From: Alloascoidea africana
Lineage: Eukaryota; Ascomycota; Alloascoideomycetes; Alloascoideales; Alloascoideaceae
Assembly: GCA_030581615.1 (NCBI GenBank)
Contig: JAKTTT010000028.1
Location: 62,001 to 126,000 of the forward strand
Direction of reading: 5' to 3'
Length of the DNA stretch: 64,000 nucleotides
The notes under the pieces are model-generated. The model made no database searches. It saw only the letters and a program-made list of their open reading frames with translations, and was not told the DNA's origin. Positions 11,021 to 21,909 of this stretch are shown here, one piece after another. A program made the position numbers and the translations under genes. The stretch's first letter is position 1, and the number at the start of each line of letters is the position of its first letter.

Positions 11021-12480
11021 TCATAATACATAAATTGGAGCCTTACTCTCAATTCCATCCAGAACCAATATATTAATCAAAGGTTGTTCCTTTCGTCCAA
11101 GAATATTCAGGACATCTTGGGATAGAATTCCTCCTATAATGGCTACCACTGGTGAAAAATCGGTATACAAGTTTTGTGTGAATTTCCTAGAATGACCAGT
11201 TAGAAAATCTTTTGCTTATCGGGCTCTTAAACAAAGATAACCTACGTGACCAGTTCTTCCGTTATAATGCTGGAGGGTAATCCAAGCTTATAGCATTGCT
11301 GAATTGTCAATTCGAAAAGTTTCTCCTTTGAAAGTGCTTCCTTTTCTTCTCCGTCCTTTTCCGTTGCCTCAAACTCCCAAACGGCGTAAAAGATAGGTAA
11401 AAGAGGTGAAACTTTCAGGAGCTGTCTTGGTTTTAATTTTGATTTCAAGCTACCTTTTGTAAAAGCATCTTCCAAAGAGGTATACCTTTCAAGTTTTGTC
11501 ACCGTTTCAATCCAGTCCGTGCCTTCTTTCCTTGTTTTTGTAGCTAGAATTGATCTTGTTTCGGTTTCTTTTCCGATTCTTGTTGGAATGTTTCCCTTGA
11601 CACGATCGCTAAGTGTTGTTAGACTTGCATCAGTGACATCTTAACCAAGCGCATTGAAATTGCCACAGTACATACTAGCTGAATTGATGTTCAATCAAAT
11701 CAACAAAGATGAATCCAAAAAATCCATGGGTATTGGAAGCATAGAATGGTATCTTCAGCTTTCTTGTAGTTTCATTTAGCCTTGACTTTAAGAATAGGGA
11801 CATTAGTTGCATGTTGCATATAAGAACACAAAACATTTTGGCATACAAGCTGTTTAAAATCCACTTCTGTTGCAACTAATATGTTAAACTGAGAAAACCA
11901 AGATTCGCTTTTAGCCTCTAGTGGTTCTGTGTTGACTTGAAGTTTCACTCGGTTATTCAATTGTTGAATTCTCTCAGCGGCTGCTTCCACGCGCTTTGCA
12001 ATATACACAAGTTAGTGAACACGAGCAATCACTAGGCATGCAAATCGTCAGTTATACATACATATTTCCCTTCGTCTTCTGGAGTTAGGAAAAATCCAGC
12101 AGCCAAATCCTGTGGTGACACCTTGTGTTGGTCAAGTACAGTCAGCGAGCCTATTCCCCCAAGCACGATGTTCTTCACAATCTCAGTTCCCACGCCTCCT
12201 AGATTGATAACAAGTACATGGGCAGATCGCATTCTTTAAGAAATACAATTGATCATTCAGTCAGTTTTCGATCAATTTGTCTTCAACTTGGAAGTTAATT
12301 GAAATATCAAGATGTAGTAAACATACCGTGCTTGGGCTTCCATACCCCAAAGTCTTATCTGTCGGTCGTAGAGGGCGATTTCCTCTATAATTACCAGTTA
12401 GAGAGTAATCCCATTATCTTTCTCCAATGATACACACCTGCTGAAAGTCCATCTTTCTCTGTTTTTTGTGTCCCTGACAT
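11021..12480 (-). CDS. AOS1: SUMO-activating enzyme subunit Aos1
   Basis: Seven exons (12438-12480, 12327-12384, 12062-12233, 11847-11993, 11676-11785, 11246-11608, 11021-11186) encode 352 residues. Aos1 pairs with Uba2 to form the E1 that adenylates SUMO/Smt3. Key blocks are EEIALYDRQIRLWGMEAQAR, NLGGVGTEIVKNIVLGGIG (nucleotide-binding Rossmann loop), LTVLDQHKVSPQDLAAGFFL, NILVATEVDF, SNTHGFFGFIFVDL and the C-terminal FSPVVAIIGGILSQDVLNIL. All six introns are 53-93 nt and keep the frame. No catalytic cysteine is expected in this subunit, as it lies in Uba2. This is the most intron-dense gene of the window. It is convergent with SEC23. Confidence 0.93.
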
Positions 12481-12694
12481 TTTAGGTCTAGATTTCTGGT
12501 TCACTTGTTCCTACTCTAATGTCTTTCTACTACTAAACATCCAAACTCCTCTCTAGGCACCAGTTAGTTCTCTGACATTTGCGATTAATAGAACGTTTCT
12601 GCTCATTAATTATTGATCTCTTCTCCTTTATATAAACCCACCACTAGCTTTTGGCGAATCCAAAATGATATAATACAGTTGGAGTGGATGAAAA

Positions 12695-14317
12695 CTAAAA
12701 AGAGGTATCGTCTTCGTCTGCCCACAGCTTTACAGACCTATCCCATCCGCTGCTTGCAATGAACTTGTTATCCCTAGATATATCCAAGTTCATTACTCTG
12801 CTTGAGTGACCCTTCAATGATTTCACCTTGGCCCAGTTGTCGCCACTCCAGATGTTTACCGATTTATCGTACGAACTTGATACAAGATAAGTCCCATTCA
12901 GTCTCATCCCGTTGCTGTTGACCTGGTTTTCGCGGTTTGCTTTGAAAAACTTGACATCTGATACAAGTGCTGTATGTGCTGGAATCGTAAAAGATGTTTC
13001 GACTTTTCTTAAATCCCATATTTTGATTGTGCCGTCTCCGCTGGCTGTCGCTATTTCGTAACCATTCGGTGCAAAATCAAGCCCGTATATTTCCTTACTA
13101 TGACCGTTCAGAATCATTATCGTCTGTCCTGACCGTATATCCCATATCCTCCCTATTCCATCTAAACCGGCCGAACCCACAAGTGCCCCATCGTCTTGAA
13201 ACCCAACTGTGTAAACTTCTCGATCATGTCCTTCTTGAAATAATAATTGATGCTGTGTTTCCACATCCCATAACCGCCAAGTGGTATCATAGGATGCTGT
13301 TCCTATAAACCTTCCAGATGGATGGAAACCTACTCGACAAATTCGGCTTGTATGTCCCAGAGCTCTGTCTGTGCTTCTCTTGATCACGGCAAGCGGGGAA
13401 CTGCTTGAACGCGACCAAAACATGATATCTCCTTCACCATCACCACTTACCAGATTCAAAGACTCTTCAGACTGAGATATCCCTGATTCAGGATGCCATG
13501 CAATTCCTCCAATTTTATCTTCGTGGCCCTTAAGGACTAGTTGTGTCTCCAGATTTGGTAACCCTAGAAGTTTTATCCCACCAGTCCAAGATCCTTCCAC
13601 CAAAAGTTTAGAGTCTGGTGAAAAGGCCACAGCTGAAACAGCTCTTCTTGAGACAAGCTGTGATCCAAAAAGAAAGTATCGGGATAGCCTAGCATTCACT
13701 TCTTTCCGATGCTTGACCTGTTTATAAAGCGAAACACTGGCCTCTTGCCGCTGCGCTTCTACCCTTGTTTTCGCTCTTTTTAAAGAATAGCGTGCAATCC
13801 ATTTTCGTGCTTCTAACAATTCCATAGATCCTTGTGAATACACGTCCTCAGGCTCTTCTTCCTCTTTCTCTTCTTCATCCTCCGGTTGAACTGTTGGCAT
13901 AGGTTCATCGCCAAACCTCTCCAATACGATAACCTTCAGCCTGTTTCTCCGGTCGGCCTTGTCTTCTCCGAATAATGTGATTGGTTCGCCTAGTTCTCGC
14001 AATTTAACTCTAACATCTCCATCATTGGTAGGTACTGCTAGATACCTCTCCTTTTGCTTTCTTTCAATTTCCTCCATCATATCCTTCACATTATCAGACA
14101 TGGGTATGCCTGGTTCGCCACCACCATGATTATATGAACCTGTCGGTACGCTTGGCAATTGATCCAAGGTGATATAATTATCCACCTCCATCCTGTCACT
14201 CTCAGGAGGACCGTCAACCATAGAGTTCTTTGCCATATCGGCTGCACTTTTGAACCTGGGCCTGCTCCCTCTGTTTTTGAAATTTAATTCACGTGAATCA
14301 AACACCCGTACACCCAT
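12695..14317 (-). CDS. PRP4: U4/U6 snRNP protein Prp4 (WD repeats)
   Basis: The 540-residue protein has the Prp4 (SFM-type) N-terminal motif with VPTNDGDVRVKLRELGEPIT followed by LFGED and an acidic linker. A helical stretch (MELLEARKWIARYSLKRAK) follows, then about seven WD40 repeats forming one propeller (for example GHTSRICRVGFHPSGRFI, GHDREVYTVGFQDDGALVG, GHSKEIYGLDFAPNGYEIA). Prp4 stabilises the U4/U6 di-snRNP with Prp3. The open frame continues upstream of 14317 but only from a GTG. The first ATG is 14317 (MGVRVFDSRELNF), 61 bp from the divergent BET2 start; 14236 is an alternative. The gene is intronless. Confidence 0.9.
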   Translation of the reverse strand: MGVRVFDSRELNFKNRGSRPRFKSAADMAKNSMVDGPPESDRMEVDNYITLDQLPSVPTGSYNHGGGEPGIPMSDNVKDMMEEIERKQKERYLAVPTNDGDVRVKLRELGEPITLFGEDKADRRNRLKVIVLERFGDEPMPTVQPEDEEEKEEEEPEDVYSQGSMELLEARKWIARYSLKRAKTRVEAQRQEASVSLYKQVKHRKEVNARLSRYFLFGSQLVSRRAVSAVAFSPDSKLLVEGSWTGGIKLLGLPNLETQLVLKGHEDKIGGIAWHPESGISQSEESLNLVSGDGEGDIMFWSRSSSSPLAVIKRSTDRALGHTSRICRVGFHPSGRFIGTASYDTTWRLWDVETQHQLLFQEGHDREVYTVGFQDDGALVGSAGLDGIGRIWDIRSGQTIMILNGHSKEIYGLDFAPNGYEIATASGDGTIKIWDLRKVETSFTIPAHTALVSDVKFFKANRENQVNSNGMRLNGTYLVSSSYDKSVNIWSGDNWAKVKSLKGHSSRVMNLDISRDNKFIASSGWDRSVKLWADEDDTSF

Positions 14318-14378
14318 ATGTTGTCTAATTTGTATGTTGGAGGTGAGAATATGGAGAGTCTTGAGATCAAGGAAGGAG

Positions 14379-15639
14379 ATGAGCACCACTTTTCTAAAGG
14401 AAAAACATATCGAGTATATAAAGGCACTTGATAGTGTAAGTTTTGAGCTTTTTGGTGTCTCCTACATCTTTTTTCCACAGATTTTACTAACAACAGATCA
14501 AAACCAGCAAACAAATGAGTTGGAGCATTGGCTCACCGAACATCTACGAATGAGTATGAAAGATCAATTGTCCTCACAGTTTCGTGAAATTGGAACTTTG
14601 CATAGTTAAATGCTTTTTTTCAGACTTTTGGTTTGCCCCTTCAATTAACTAAAACCGACCAGATGGCTTGTATTGGGGGTTGACTGCTCTATCCATTATG
14701 AAGGCCAAAGATGAGCTTCCCAGACAGGAGGTCATAGACTTTGTACAGTCTTGCTGGACTCCATCTGGTGAGTGTCAATCGTTTTTCAAGTATATTAACA
14801 TTACTAATTTTGAAATCAAAGGCGGGTTTGGTGCCTACCCCAGACATGATGCTCATTTACTTTCAACTCTTTCTGCTTTACAGATCTTGTACATGGAGGA
14901 TGCACTAGATTCGATAGATGGCAAAAAAGTTACAGAATGTAGGTTATTGTTGCAATTGATGAATAGACCATACCTTTAACTTTCATTATTCTGTGATTTA
15001 CTAGTCATCCTGAGTTTACAGCAGGAAGACGGCTCCGTAATGGGGGACAGATTTGGAGAAATAGACACACGGTTCGTATACGTTGCGGTCCAGTCTCTGT
15101 CCCTCTTGGGAACGCTTGATAAATTCAACACCTCAAAAGCGGTGGAATTTATCCAGCAATGCCAGAATTTTGATGGTGGGTATGGAATGGTTCCTGGAGC
15201 AGAGTCTCATGCAGCACAGTGTTTCACATGTCTAGGAGCTTTGGCAATCTTGGATAGACTCGATGTTGTGGACGAAGAGCTTCTTGGATGGTGGCTCTCT
15301 GAAAGGCAGTTACCGGGAGGCGGACTGAACGGGAGACCAGAGAAACTGCCAGATGTGTGCTACAGTTGGTGGGTCATGTCTTCGTTAGCCATTATCAATA
15401 AGCTGGATTGGATCGACCATGAAAAACTCCGTGAGTTCATACTGGCAGCACAGGATCCTTCGAAGGGAGGCATTGCAGATAGAGAAGGCAACATGGTTGA
15501 TGTATACCATACACTTTTTGGAATAGCTGGTCTAAGTTTAATGGGATTTGAAGACTTGGAAGAAGTTGATCCTGTCTATTGTCTACCACGAAAACTTACA
15601 GCAAAGATAAAGAAATATCCCTATACTATTACTGCATGA
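14379..15639 (+). CDS. BET2: Rab geranylgeranyltransferase beta subunit
   Basis: Five exons (14379-14435, 14508-14553, 14663-14767, 14822-14938, 15005-15639) encode 319 residues. Bet2 with Bet4 attaches geranylgeranyl groups to Rab GTPases such as Ypt1 and Sec4. The N-terminus [18 protein letters not shown] joins [17 protein letters not shown], then LYWGLTAL. I chose acceptor 14507 over the upstream CAG at 14480 because it aligns with the family without an insertion and follows an ACTAAC branch point. The alpha-alpha barrel repeats include [20 protein letters not shown] and [19 protein letters not shown]. Likely zinc ligands are the Asp and Cys of PDVCYSWW and the His of VYHTLFG. The stop lies 14 bp from the convergent DPB2 stop. 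Confidence 0.93.
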
Positions 15640-15653
15640 CATGATATGGCAAA

Positions 15654-17985
15654 CTATATAGATAAAAATTCGGTTTCAATACGTTTGGTAGACGGTGTAT
15701 ACTCGATCCAATTAATGACGTTCCCGTGAAGGAAAGAGCCTGGGTTGGTAACCCCTGTTCCTTCGTACACCACTTTGTAAGATGGGCCTGATGTGTCAGA
15801 TAGTACAAGCTAAGTTTCAAGAACTGGTTAGTTTGTACTAGATGATGTGGTTCGGATTAATACTTACCGTGGTAGGAGCCGGTGAGAGATTCAGTGTATG
15901 GTCAAGCCCCCAGATGACAGGCCTAATACCTGTTGTGAATGGTGAAAGATGCCCTTGAGCGAAAATTGTCCTGACAAGCTATACTATTCGTTAATAAAAT
16001 TATCACAACGTTTCATAAGCCTGAATCTGACTTACCTTTCTCGCTTCCAGGTCTCGCATACTAAGGGCTTGGTTTTTCTTCCCCAAAGACGATATGATGG
16101 ATTGAGAAGCAGATGGGGGTTGTGGAGTCGATGCAATGAAATTATCTTCTCCTTCTTTATCATTCTTGTTCTGGTTCTGGTTCTGGTTCTCTTCATTCTC
16201 ATCTTCATTTGTTGATTGAGGAAAAACTACCCGATGTCTCCTAAACCTTCCATAAATATCATCTCTTGCGAGTACAATTTCTTGGGATAGATAAACCAAC
16301 CGACATGGATTTGAAGCCCAGATGCATTTCTTCACGACCCTGTTAATTTGAGATCTAAATATGGTTGGAATTGGCTTTAATGGCCATGTCCCCGTGGCTC
16401 CTTTGCCGAAAGTGGACCCCCAAGGATCACCATCTCCTGGAATAAATACAAACGTAGAATTTGCGGTTAATTTTGGAAATTGTTCCAAAAGTTTTGCGAG
16501 GGAATCAAAGTTTTCCTTGTACCTGTAGGAACTCGAATCGGATACGTTTGAAGATGACGATAAAGAAACGTGAAAGGGAATAGATGAAAAGTTTCCCATC
16601 ATTGCTATCACAACTGGGATTTCATCATCTTCCACAATTCTATCGCTCAGCTTTGTAAATAATTTCCGTAGTCCCTTGAGAGTAGAATCAAGATCCAAGT
16701 AAATGTTGCTCCCCAGGACTATAATCTTATGGTTTGTAAATTGGCGTTCTAAAAGTTGTAGCTTTTTCTTAAGGTTGAAATCTATCCGGCTGCCGTAAAC
16801 TGTGGTAGGAACTGATCCTGATTTTTTTGAAGGGTTTGAAGTGTGAACATTCAGAAAATCCAAATTCCCATATGCTTCAATTGCAGCCTCTCTTCGTTCA
16901 GGAGGAGGATGATACATTGAAGAAACAATAAATTTGTCATTCCCCGCATAAATGCCATCCGCAATGACAATACAACCGGGGACGTATAGGTATCCCTCAT
17001 GTGGGAATGCCTGATCTAAAACAAGTTCTATGCTGTCTGTTGTGTCTTGAAGATTCCAACTCCCTTTCGCATTTTTGGTCAATAGGCCCAAAAGAATAAA
17101 ATGTTTCCCATTTCTACCCAGTAGATTCTTGATCGATGTGATTGTGAATGATTGGAGTAGGGATTCGTTTTTGGCCACTGTGCTGTTGGTGGCTTTGAAA
17201 GAATACTTTGCCATTGCATTTATCTCGGGAGCCTGGAAATTTCCATTTCGAAAAAGTCTGTCATGTGCAAGATGGTATCTCGTCGCAAATATGGATATAC
17301 CATCATTTACGCTTGTTGATTCAAATATCTTCTTGCCCAACCCGTTATCGGCCTTGTTACTGATTGTCTCAAATGCTTTTCTCACATGGTTATATTTGAA
17401 TTTGGGCTGTGAGTAGCCGTCTATGACCCTTAGATAATCTTCCCATTCGATTTTTTCCTCCTGGACAGTCTCGTTAAAATGTTTGTGAGCGTGTTCTGAA
17501 TCAGATAGCGATTCAGGTGTTGCAGGCCTCTGGGATTCATCATCAATTGTATCAGATCTCCCAGCAAGCATTTCGTCCACTCTTCCGTTTTTCCCCTTTA
17601 TTGTGCTTTTCTTCGAACTCTGCTTGTCCAAAACTTCTTTCATACAAATCACTATACCTTCTCCATCCATAAATGAACCCCTGTTCTGAGCCTTCCACAG
17701 TCTTGCAACATCTTCCATGAATCCCTGTGCTTTGGCTCCTCGCCAGTCGATTCCAAAATGCCGACCCATAAATCCAGCAAGCTCCGCAAGAGCACTAGAT
17801 TTGATGTTTAGGCCATGTTTTTTGGAAAATATTCGGTAGGCTATTGGCCGAATGTTTGATGGTTGTAGTTCGATTGGTAAGGAGGCTGCTGGCTTGATAC
17901 TCATCATCTGCCGTCTCAAACTGGCCGCGGTGTCCTTTGTAGTAGATGGTTTGGGTTTTTGGTTAATCATGGCAGTAGGCGTCAT
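15654..17985 (-). CDS. DPB2: DNA polymerase epsilon subunit B
   Basis: Three exons (16036-17985, 15868-15978, 15654-15809) encode 738 residues. Dpb2 is the essential second subunit of the leading-strand polymerase and bridges it to the GINS/CMG helicase. The N-terminal helical domain covers roughly residues 30-110. An OB fold and the inactivated calcineurin-like phosphoesterase domain follow (VIVADGIYAGNDKFIVSS, IIVLGSNIYLDLDSTL, FVFIPGDGDPWG). The last two small exons give RTIFAQGHLSPF, RPVIWGLDHTLNLSPAP and VYEGTGVTNPGSF, all typical of the Dpb2 C-terminus. An Asn-Gln tract at about residues 590-600 comes from a GGTTCT-type repeat. An MCB-like ACGCGT lies about 95 bp upstream. Confidence 0.93.
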
Positions 17986-18076
17986 ATTCTAATACGTCTT
18001 TTGGATGAAATCTGTGCAAGTGAAAGCCATGGAGAAGTGTTTGAGATCAGTTTATGGTATATCCTTCTCAACAAAC

Positions 18077-18082
18077 ACGCGT
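18077..18082. promoter_or_regulatory. MCB-like element (ACGCGT) upstream of DPB2
   Basis: ACGCGT, followed by CGCGAC, lies 92 bp upstream of the DPB2 start. ACGCGT is the MBF (Mbp1-Swi6) site that drives G1/S expression of replication genes in yeasts. Position and the gene's role support function; nothing else here tests it. Confidence 0.45.
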
Positions 18083-18287
18083 CGCGACTTTCTGCCAACT
18101 GCCTAAAACGTTAAACCTCTTCCTGAATATCACGTGTTTTGTGTATTACCCTGACATGTATCTTTTTGTGTATTATGGAGCGATGTAGTTGTAAAAGTTG
18201 GTTAGTGTGTCCTCCAACTACTTCCGCTAGTAATTCTTTTTAGATAATCCTCATTGGAGTGGGGGGTTTTGCCAAGTATTTGAAGCA

Positions 18288-20054
18288 ATGGCATGGAACG
18301 GGCTTATTTCTGGGATCAAAAATGCGTGGAATGAAGCTCTAGACGCGACAAACCAGACTAGTACATCAGATTACACCAACCCAGATCCACATGGAGAGCA
18401 CAGAACTTATGAACAGAGGCTGTTGAAGCAGAGAGGAGGACGTTCAACGTCGGAATCACACAAGAGGAAAAGGAAAGAAGGAAATAACGATGAAAATTCC
18501 GAGGAACAGCGTGATACCAAGGGTGGAAAAACACAATCTGGTGGGAAGCTGGACCATAGGAATGAAAGAGTACAAAGATTTGATCAAGACAGTCATGTCA
18601 CCATTGTTGCATCATCTTCACAATCCTCGAGCTCTGTGAAAGAGAATAAAAAGAGGTCAACGAGAAACAACACGCGATCAACTCAGGATGTGGCCTTAAC
18701 ACCACAAATAGCAAATACGAAAGAGGGATTGGGAACAGTACTGTTGCGGAAAGCTTTGGGACCTTTTTCGATTCGCAAGCCTGTGGTACGAATGCCTGGA
18801 ACGATCCCGGGGTTTATAATTACACCTTTTGGGGCAAAATCTACAAAGAGGGATAGTGAATATAACGAAAGCGACGTTCGGGGAAGAAAGTCTGAACGCG
18901 AACCACGGGTTAATGGCAATGGAGATTATAGAAGTTCGAAAAGGCGAAAGATTGAAGCATCACATAAACACAAGTCTGATAACCAGAAAAGGGTTGATCA
19001 GAAAGAAAAGGCAGAAGATAAAGTTCACGAAACTCCTCTTTCAAGAACATTATGGCGACAGTTAATGATCAATATGAAGATGGAAATGGAGAAGGACGAT
19101 GAGGTTGATGAAATGGAGAAATATGTAAATTCACAGTTTAAAAGAGCACCTCTCTGGGAGGGTGACAAGATCAGTGAGAAAGATCGGGTTTCTTCAACAG
19201 AAGAGAAAGCGCATAGGAAAGAGCCGCTAAGAAATGGTAAAAAGGAAAGGGATCAGACAACAGAAGAGATTAGGAAAGAGGATGACGAAAAGAAGCAAAA
19301 AGACCGAGTGTCTCGTCAAGGCAAGCTAAAGGTGAACAAGAAGAGAACAAAAATACCAAGGAATAGAAACGAGCAATCACGAAAAAGCAGGGAGCAGTCA
19401 CCTGTGTTGCCAGAAGCTACGGAGCGTCCTAATCATGAAAACGAAATCGAAAAAGCTGCTACTGCTACAAACACTAAAGAGCAGGAAGAGCTTAAAAGAC
19501 GCGTCGATAGTCTTGAAGTTCAACTACAGCGGTTCCAGTCCGAACTGGAGCTCGAGAAAGAGAGATCATCCATGCTGGAGAGGTCAATAATGTCCGGCAT
19601 GATGACGTTTGTGGAGCCCTCGACCGCTGCCATAGGGTATCAGCATCCACACCAGGAGCCCGAACTGAGGCACCCAGCGCTGGGGCACGAGACCGAGGAT
19701 GACCGGCGCTATAGTACTATTCTACAGGGCATCAGCACGGTCGTGGACCATGAGCTGCTGCTCCCTTCGCCTCCTCCTCCTCCCTCTGTTCCGCTGTCGG
19801 CCGTGAAGCACGAGTTTGAAAAGGACAGCCCGTTTGAGCTTCCGAGCCGGCACCCCACGCAAGCGCGATATGGCGGGAGAAAGAGCGACCTCAGCCGGGT
19901 CCGGGACGAGTGCTTTGACGACGACCTGACCTTCGGCTTCTCCCCGGTGCAGGTCGACTACAGCAAGTTCGGCGTGGACAGGCCCCGTCAGCCCCAGCCC
20001 CGTCAGCCCCAGGTGGCAGCGGCGAAGCTGGCGGAACAGGCTCGTGGCGAGTGA
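18288..20054 (+). CDS. Unidentified protein with N-terminal amphipathic helix and coiled coil
   Basis: The product has 588 residues. Residues 1-20 (MAWNGLISGIKNAWNEALDA) have the pattern of a membrane-binding amphipathic helix. A long charged, disordered, Lys/Arg-rich part follows, with likely nuclear localisation clusters (HKRKRKEG, KRRKIE). Two segments look conserved: LGPFSIRKPVVRMPGTIPGF (about residue 155) and TPLSRTLWRQLMINMKMEME (about residue 250). About residues 395-435 form a coiled coil (EELKRRVDSLEVQLQRFQSE). The C-terminus has GFSPVQVDYSKFG. This architecture resembles nuclear-envelope or spindle-pole proteins of the Nbp1 and Nup60 kind, but I do not recognise the gene. The last 150 codons are GC-rich, unlike the rest. 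The stop is inside a GAGT repeat. Confidence 0.75.
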   Translation: MAWNGLISGIKNAWNEALDATNQTSTSDYTNPDPHGEHRTYEQRLLKQRGGRSTSESHKRKRKEGNNDENSEEQRDTKGGKTQSGGKLDHRNERVQRFDQDSHVTIVASSSQSSSSVKENKKRSTRNNTRSTQDVALTPQIANTKEGLGTVLLRKALGPFSIRKPVVRMPGTIPGFIITPFGAKSTKRDSEYNESDVRGRKSEREPRVNGNGDYRSSKRRKIEASHKHKSDNQKRVDQKEKAEDKVHETPLSRTLWRQLMINMKMEMEKDDEVDEMEKYVNSQFKRAPLWEGDKISEKDRVSSTEEKAHRKEPLRNGKKERDQTTEEIRKEDDEKKQKDRVSRQGKLKVNKKRTKIPRNRNEQSRKSREQSPVLPEATERPNHENEIEKAATATNTKEQEELKRRVDSLEVQLQRFQSELELEKERSSMLERSIMSGMMTFVEPSTAAIGYQHPHQEPELRHPALGHETEDDRRYSTILQGISTVVDHELLLPSPPPPPSVPLSAVKHEFEKDSPFELPSRHPTQARYGGRKSDLSRVRDECFDDDLTFGFSPVQVDYSKFGVDRPRQPQPRQPQVAAAKLAEQARGE

Positions 20055-20075
20055 GTGAGTGAGTGAGTGAGTGAG
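20049..20075. repeat. GAGT tetranucleotide microsatellite
   Basis: About six and a half copies of GAGT run through the stop codon of the preceding gene (TGA at 20052-20054). Length changes here would alter or extend the C-terminus only if they removed the stop, because the repeat itself contains TGA in one frame. Confidence 0.9.
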
Positions 20076-20237
20076 CTGGGAGAAACGCGGTGGGCACAAG
20101 CGGAAGCGGCAAGCGGCGGCGAGCTTATCAGTGGGGGACGCTTATCTATAAAGCTGTTCTCTTCGGGTGCACTCTTCTTTTCCTTTCCTCTACACCTAAC
20201 CTTTCGTCTCGATTTACTTCCCGTATCTCGTCCTGAG

Positions 20238-21539
20238 ATGCTTGGCTTTTCCTCCAACACTACCCTCATGGGCCTGTTTCCGACTGGAAGTGAAATGCCC
20301 GTTGAGGGATCATTTTCCCTGGACCTAACAACCGTGTCTCAGGTCTCGGGATACGTCTCTATATTTTGTTGGCTCTGGGCCCAACTGCCTCAAGTTATTG
20401 AAAACTATATGAACCGATCTGTTAACGGGTTGTCCGTTTGGTTCCTGTTCAACTGGTTTCTTGGGGATGCTACAAACTTTGGGGGCTGTCTACTGACTCA
20501 TCAGCTACCCTTTCAGACCCTGCTTGCCCTTTATTACATTTGCATCGATATGATCCTCGGCGGACAATACTATTACTATACCAAGATTTATCACCACAGA
20601 AAAAAACACGATGATGAAGCGAGAGGAACCTTGGTGTACGAAGATCATTGGCGGGGCTATTCGCAGGGAGAAAATGGCCACCGCCATGATCAGGCACAAG
20701 CACAGACACAAACACAGTCTGAAATTACAACGGCAAGGCCAATGACGTCAAAGATCCCCGGAATAGGCCTGGCAGCGTCGCTGATCTCGCGCGCGAGTGC
20801 AGCTCCAGTAATGTTTTCCAAGCGATCTGACATTCTGGGGCAGAATCAATCTCTTTCACCACATACCTCTTCCTTGCACGTACTGGACGCAAATCCTCTG
20901 GTGGGCCAGGTTTTGTCCTGGACTTGTACACTGCTTTACCTGTCCTCGCGACTGCCACAGCTCTACAAGAATTATAAGCGCAAGTCTCTAAGCGGCGTTT
21001 CGATTCTATTATTTATGGCCGCTCTGTCTGGCAATTTTTTCTATACAGTTTCAATCATTACCAGCCAAAGTGGACAGCCCTCAGAACAGAAATGGCTGTT
21101 TTATAAAAAAGAGCTGCCGTATTTGTTGGGCAGCGCAGGGACAATAGGTTTTGATCTCATTATGATGTTTCAGTGGCTATACTACGGCTCTGCTAAACCA
21201 ATAGAAGATACTCAGCACGAACAGGAAGATGATGTTAAAATTAGTCAAGTTTTATACGGAGAGCAGGGCTATGAATACGACTATTCTGGATCAAAGTCTT
21301 CGTTGGTCAAAGAGCACACGTTGCCGCTTCCTATAAAAACTGGAGATCAAGGTAGGAATGACGAGGAGGGGTTAAAAGTGCATAAAGGAAAGCGTAAGAT
21401 GAGAACGCTATACATGTTGGAGCCAGACGAGGCCACTCCTTTGTCTTTTCCCGATAGCTTACCCCTCTCATATGCCTCGACAGGAACAGCGTCAAGCAAA
21501 GGGAGTTTTGAGGATCCAAAAAGGGGACTAGCGAAGTAA
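20238..21539 (+). CDS. PQ-loop membrane transporter (Ypq/Rtc2-like)
   Basis: The 433-residue membrane protein has two PQ-loop repeats: FCWLWAQLPQVIENYMNRSV near residue 45 and YLSSRLPQLYKNYKRKSLSG near residue 240. Each is followed by helices of a seven-helix bundle. Families with this layout include the vacuolar basic amino acid exporters Ypq1-3 and human PQLC2. A long hydrophilic loop of about 100 residues (His, Gln and Thr rich) separates the two halves, and a cytosolic tail of about 100 residues ends the protein. I start at ATG 20238, since the upstream open frame has only non-ATG starts and lies within 15 bp of the previous stop. Substrate is not predictable from what I see. Confidence 0.85.
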   Translation: MLGFSSNTTLMGLFPTGSEMPVEGSFSLDLTTVSQVSGYVSIFCWLWAQLPQVIENYMNRSVNGLSVWFLFNWFLGDATNFGGCLLTHQLPFQTLLALYYICIDMILGGQYYYYTKIYHHRKKHDDEARGTLVYEDHWRGYSQGENGHRHDQAQAQTQTQSEITTARPMTSKIPGIGLAASLISRASAAPVMFSKRSDILGQNQSLSPHTSSLHVLDANPLVGQVLSWTCTLLYLSSRLPQLYKNYKRKSLSGVSILLFMAALSGNFFYTVSIITSQSGQPSEQKWLFYKKELPYLLGSAGTIGFDLIMMFQWLYYGSAKPIEDTQHEQEDDVKISQVLYGEQGYEYDYSGSKSSLVKEHTLPLPIKTGDQGRNDEEGLKVHKGKRKMRTLYMLEPDEATPLSFPDSLPLSYASTGTASSKGSFEDPKRGLAK

Positions 21540-21909
21540 AAAGCTTGAGGAATGACATGCCCCCACTCCTACCCATGCATATTTATGATTCATCTTCATT
21601 TTTTTTTGATTTTCATTCGTGGCTTTTGGAACTATGAGCATGAATAGTTTGGATTTGAGCAGGAGTCTGGGAAACATTAATAAGCCGCTAAAAGATTCTA
21701 TGGCCATTAGAGAATCTGATTTTGGAAGCGCATAGAAAGTAATTGCGAACTGGATTGGAAAATGGTTTTCTCACAAAAGAAGGAGTTAGGAAAGCATATC
21801 GATATAATGAAACAATCTTCTAGCTCTAAATTCGGATCGGAATTCTTGCAAGACTTTATCATAGAGTATCGATTTAATAGATTACTTATATCAAATGATA
21901 TTCATTTCT
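21540..21909. other. Convergent intergenic region
   Basis: AT-rich 3' sequence lies between the PQ-loop gene and the Pst2-like gene, which converge. I see no open frame of interest. Confidence 0.4.

Noticed and set aside
14480-14507. Alternative BET2 exon 2 acceptor at CAG 14480
   Set aside because: It would insert nine residues in a region where the family aligns without a gap and would leave the ACTAAC branch point inside the exon.
20067-20237. Upstream extension of the PQ-loop protein
   Set aside because: It begins at a non-ATG codon within the GAGT repeat, just behind the previous stop. The ATG at 20238 is the natural start.
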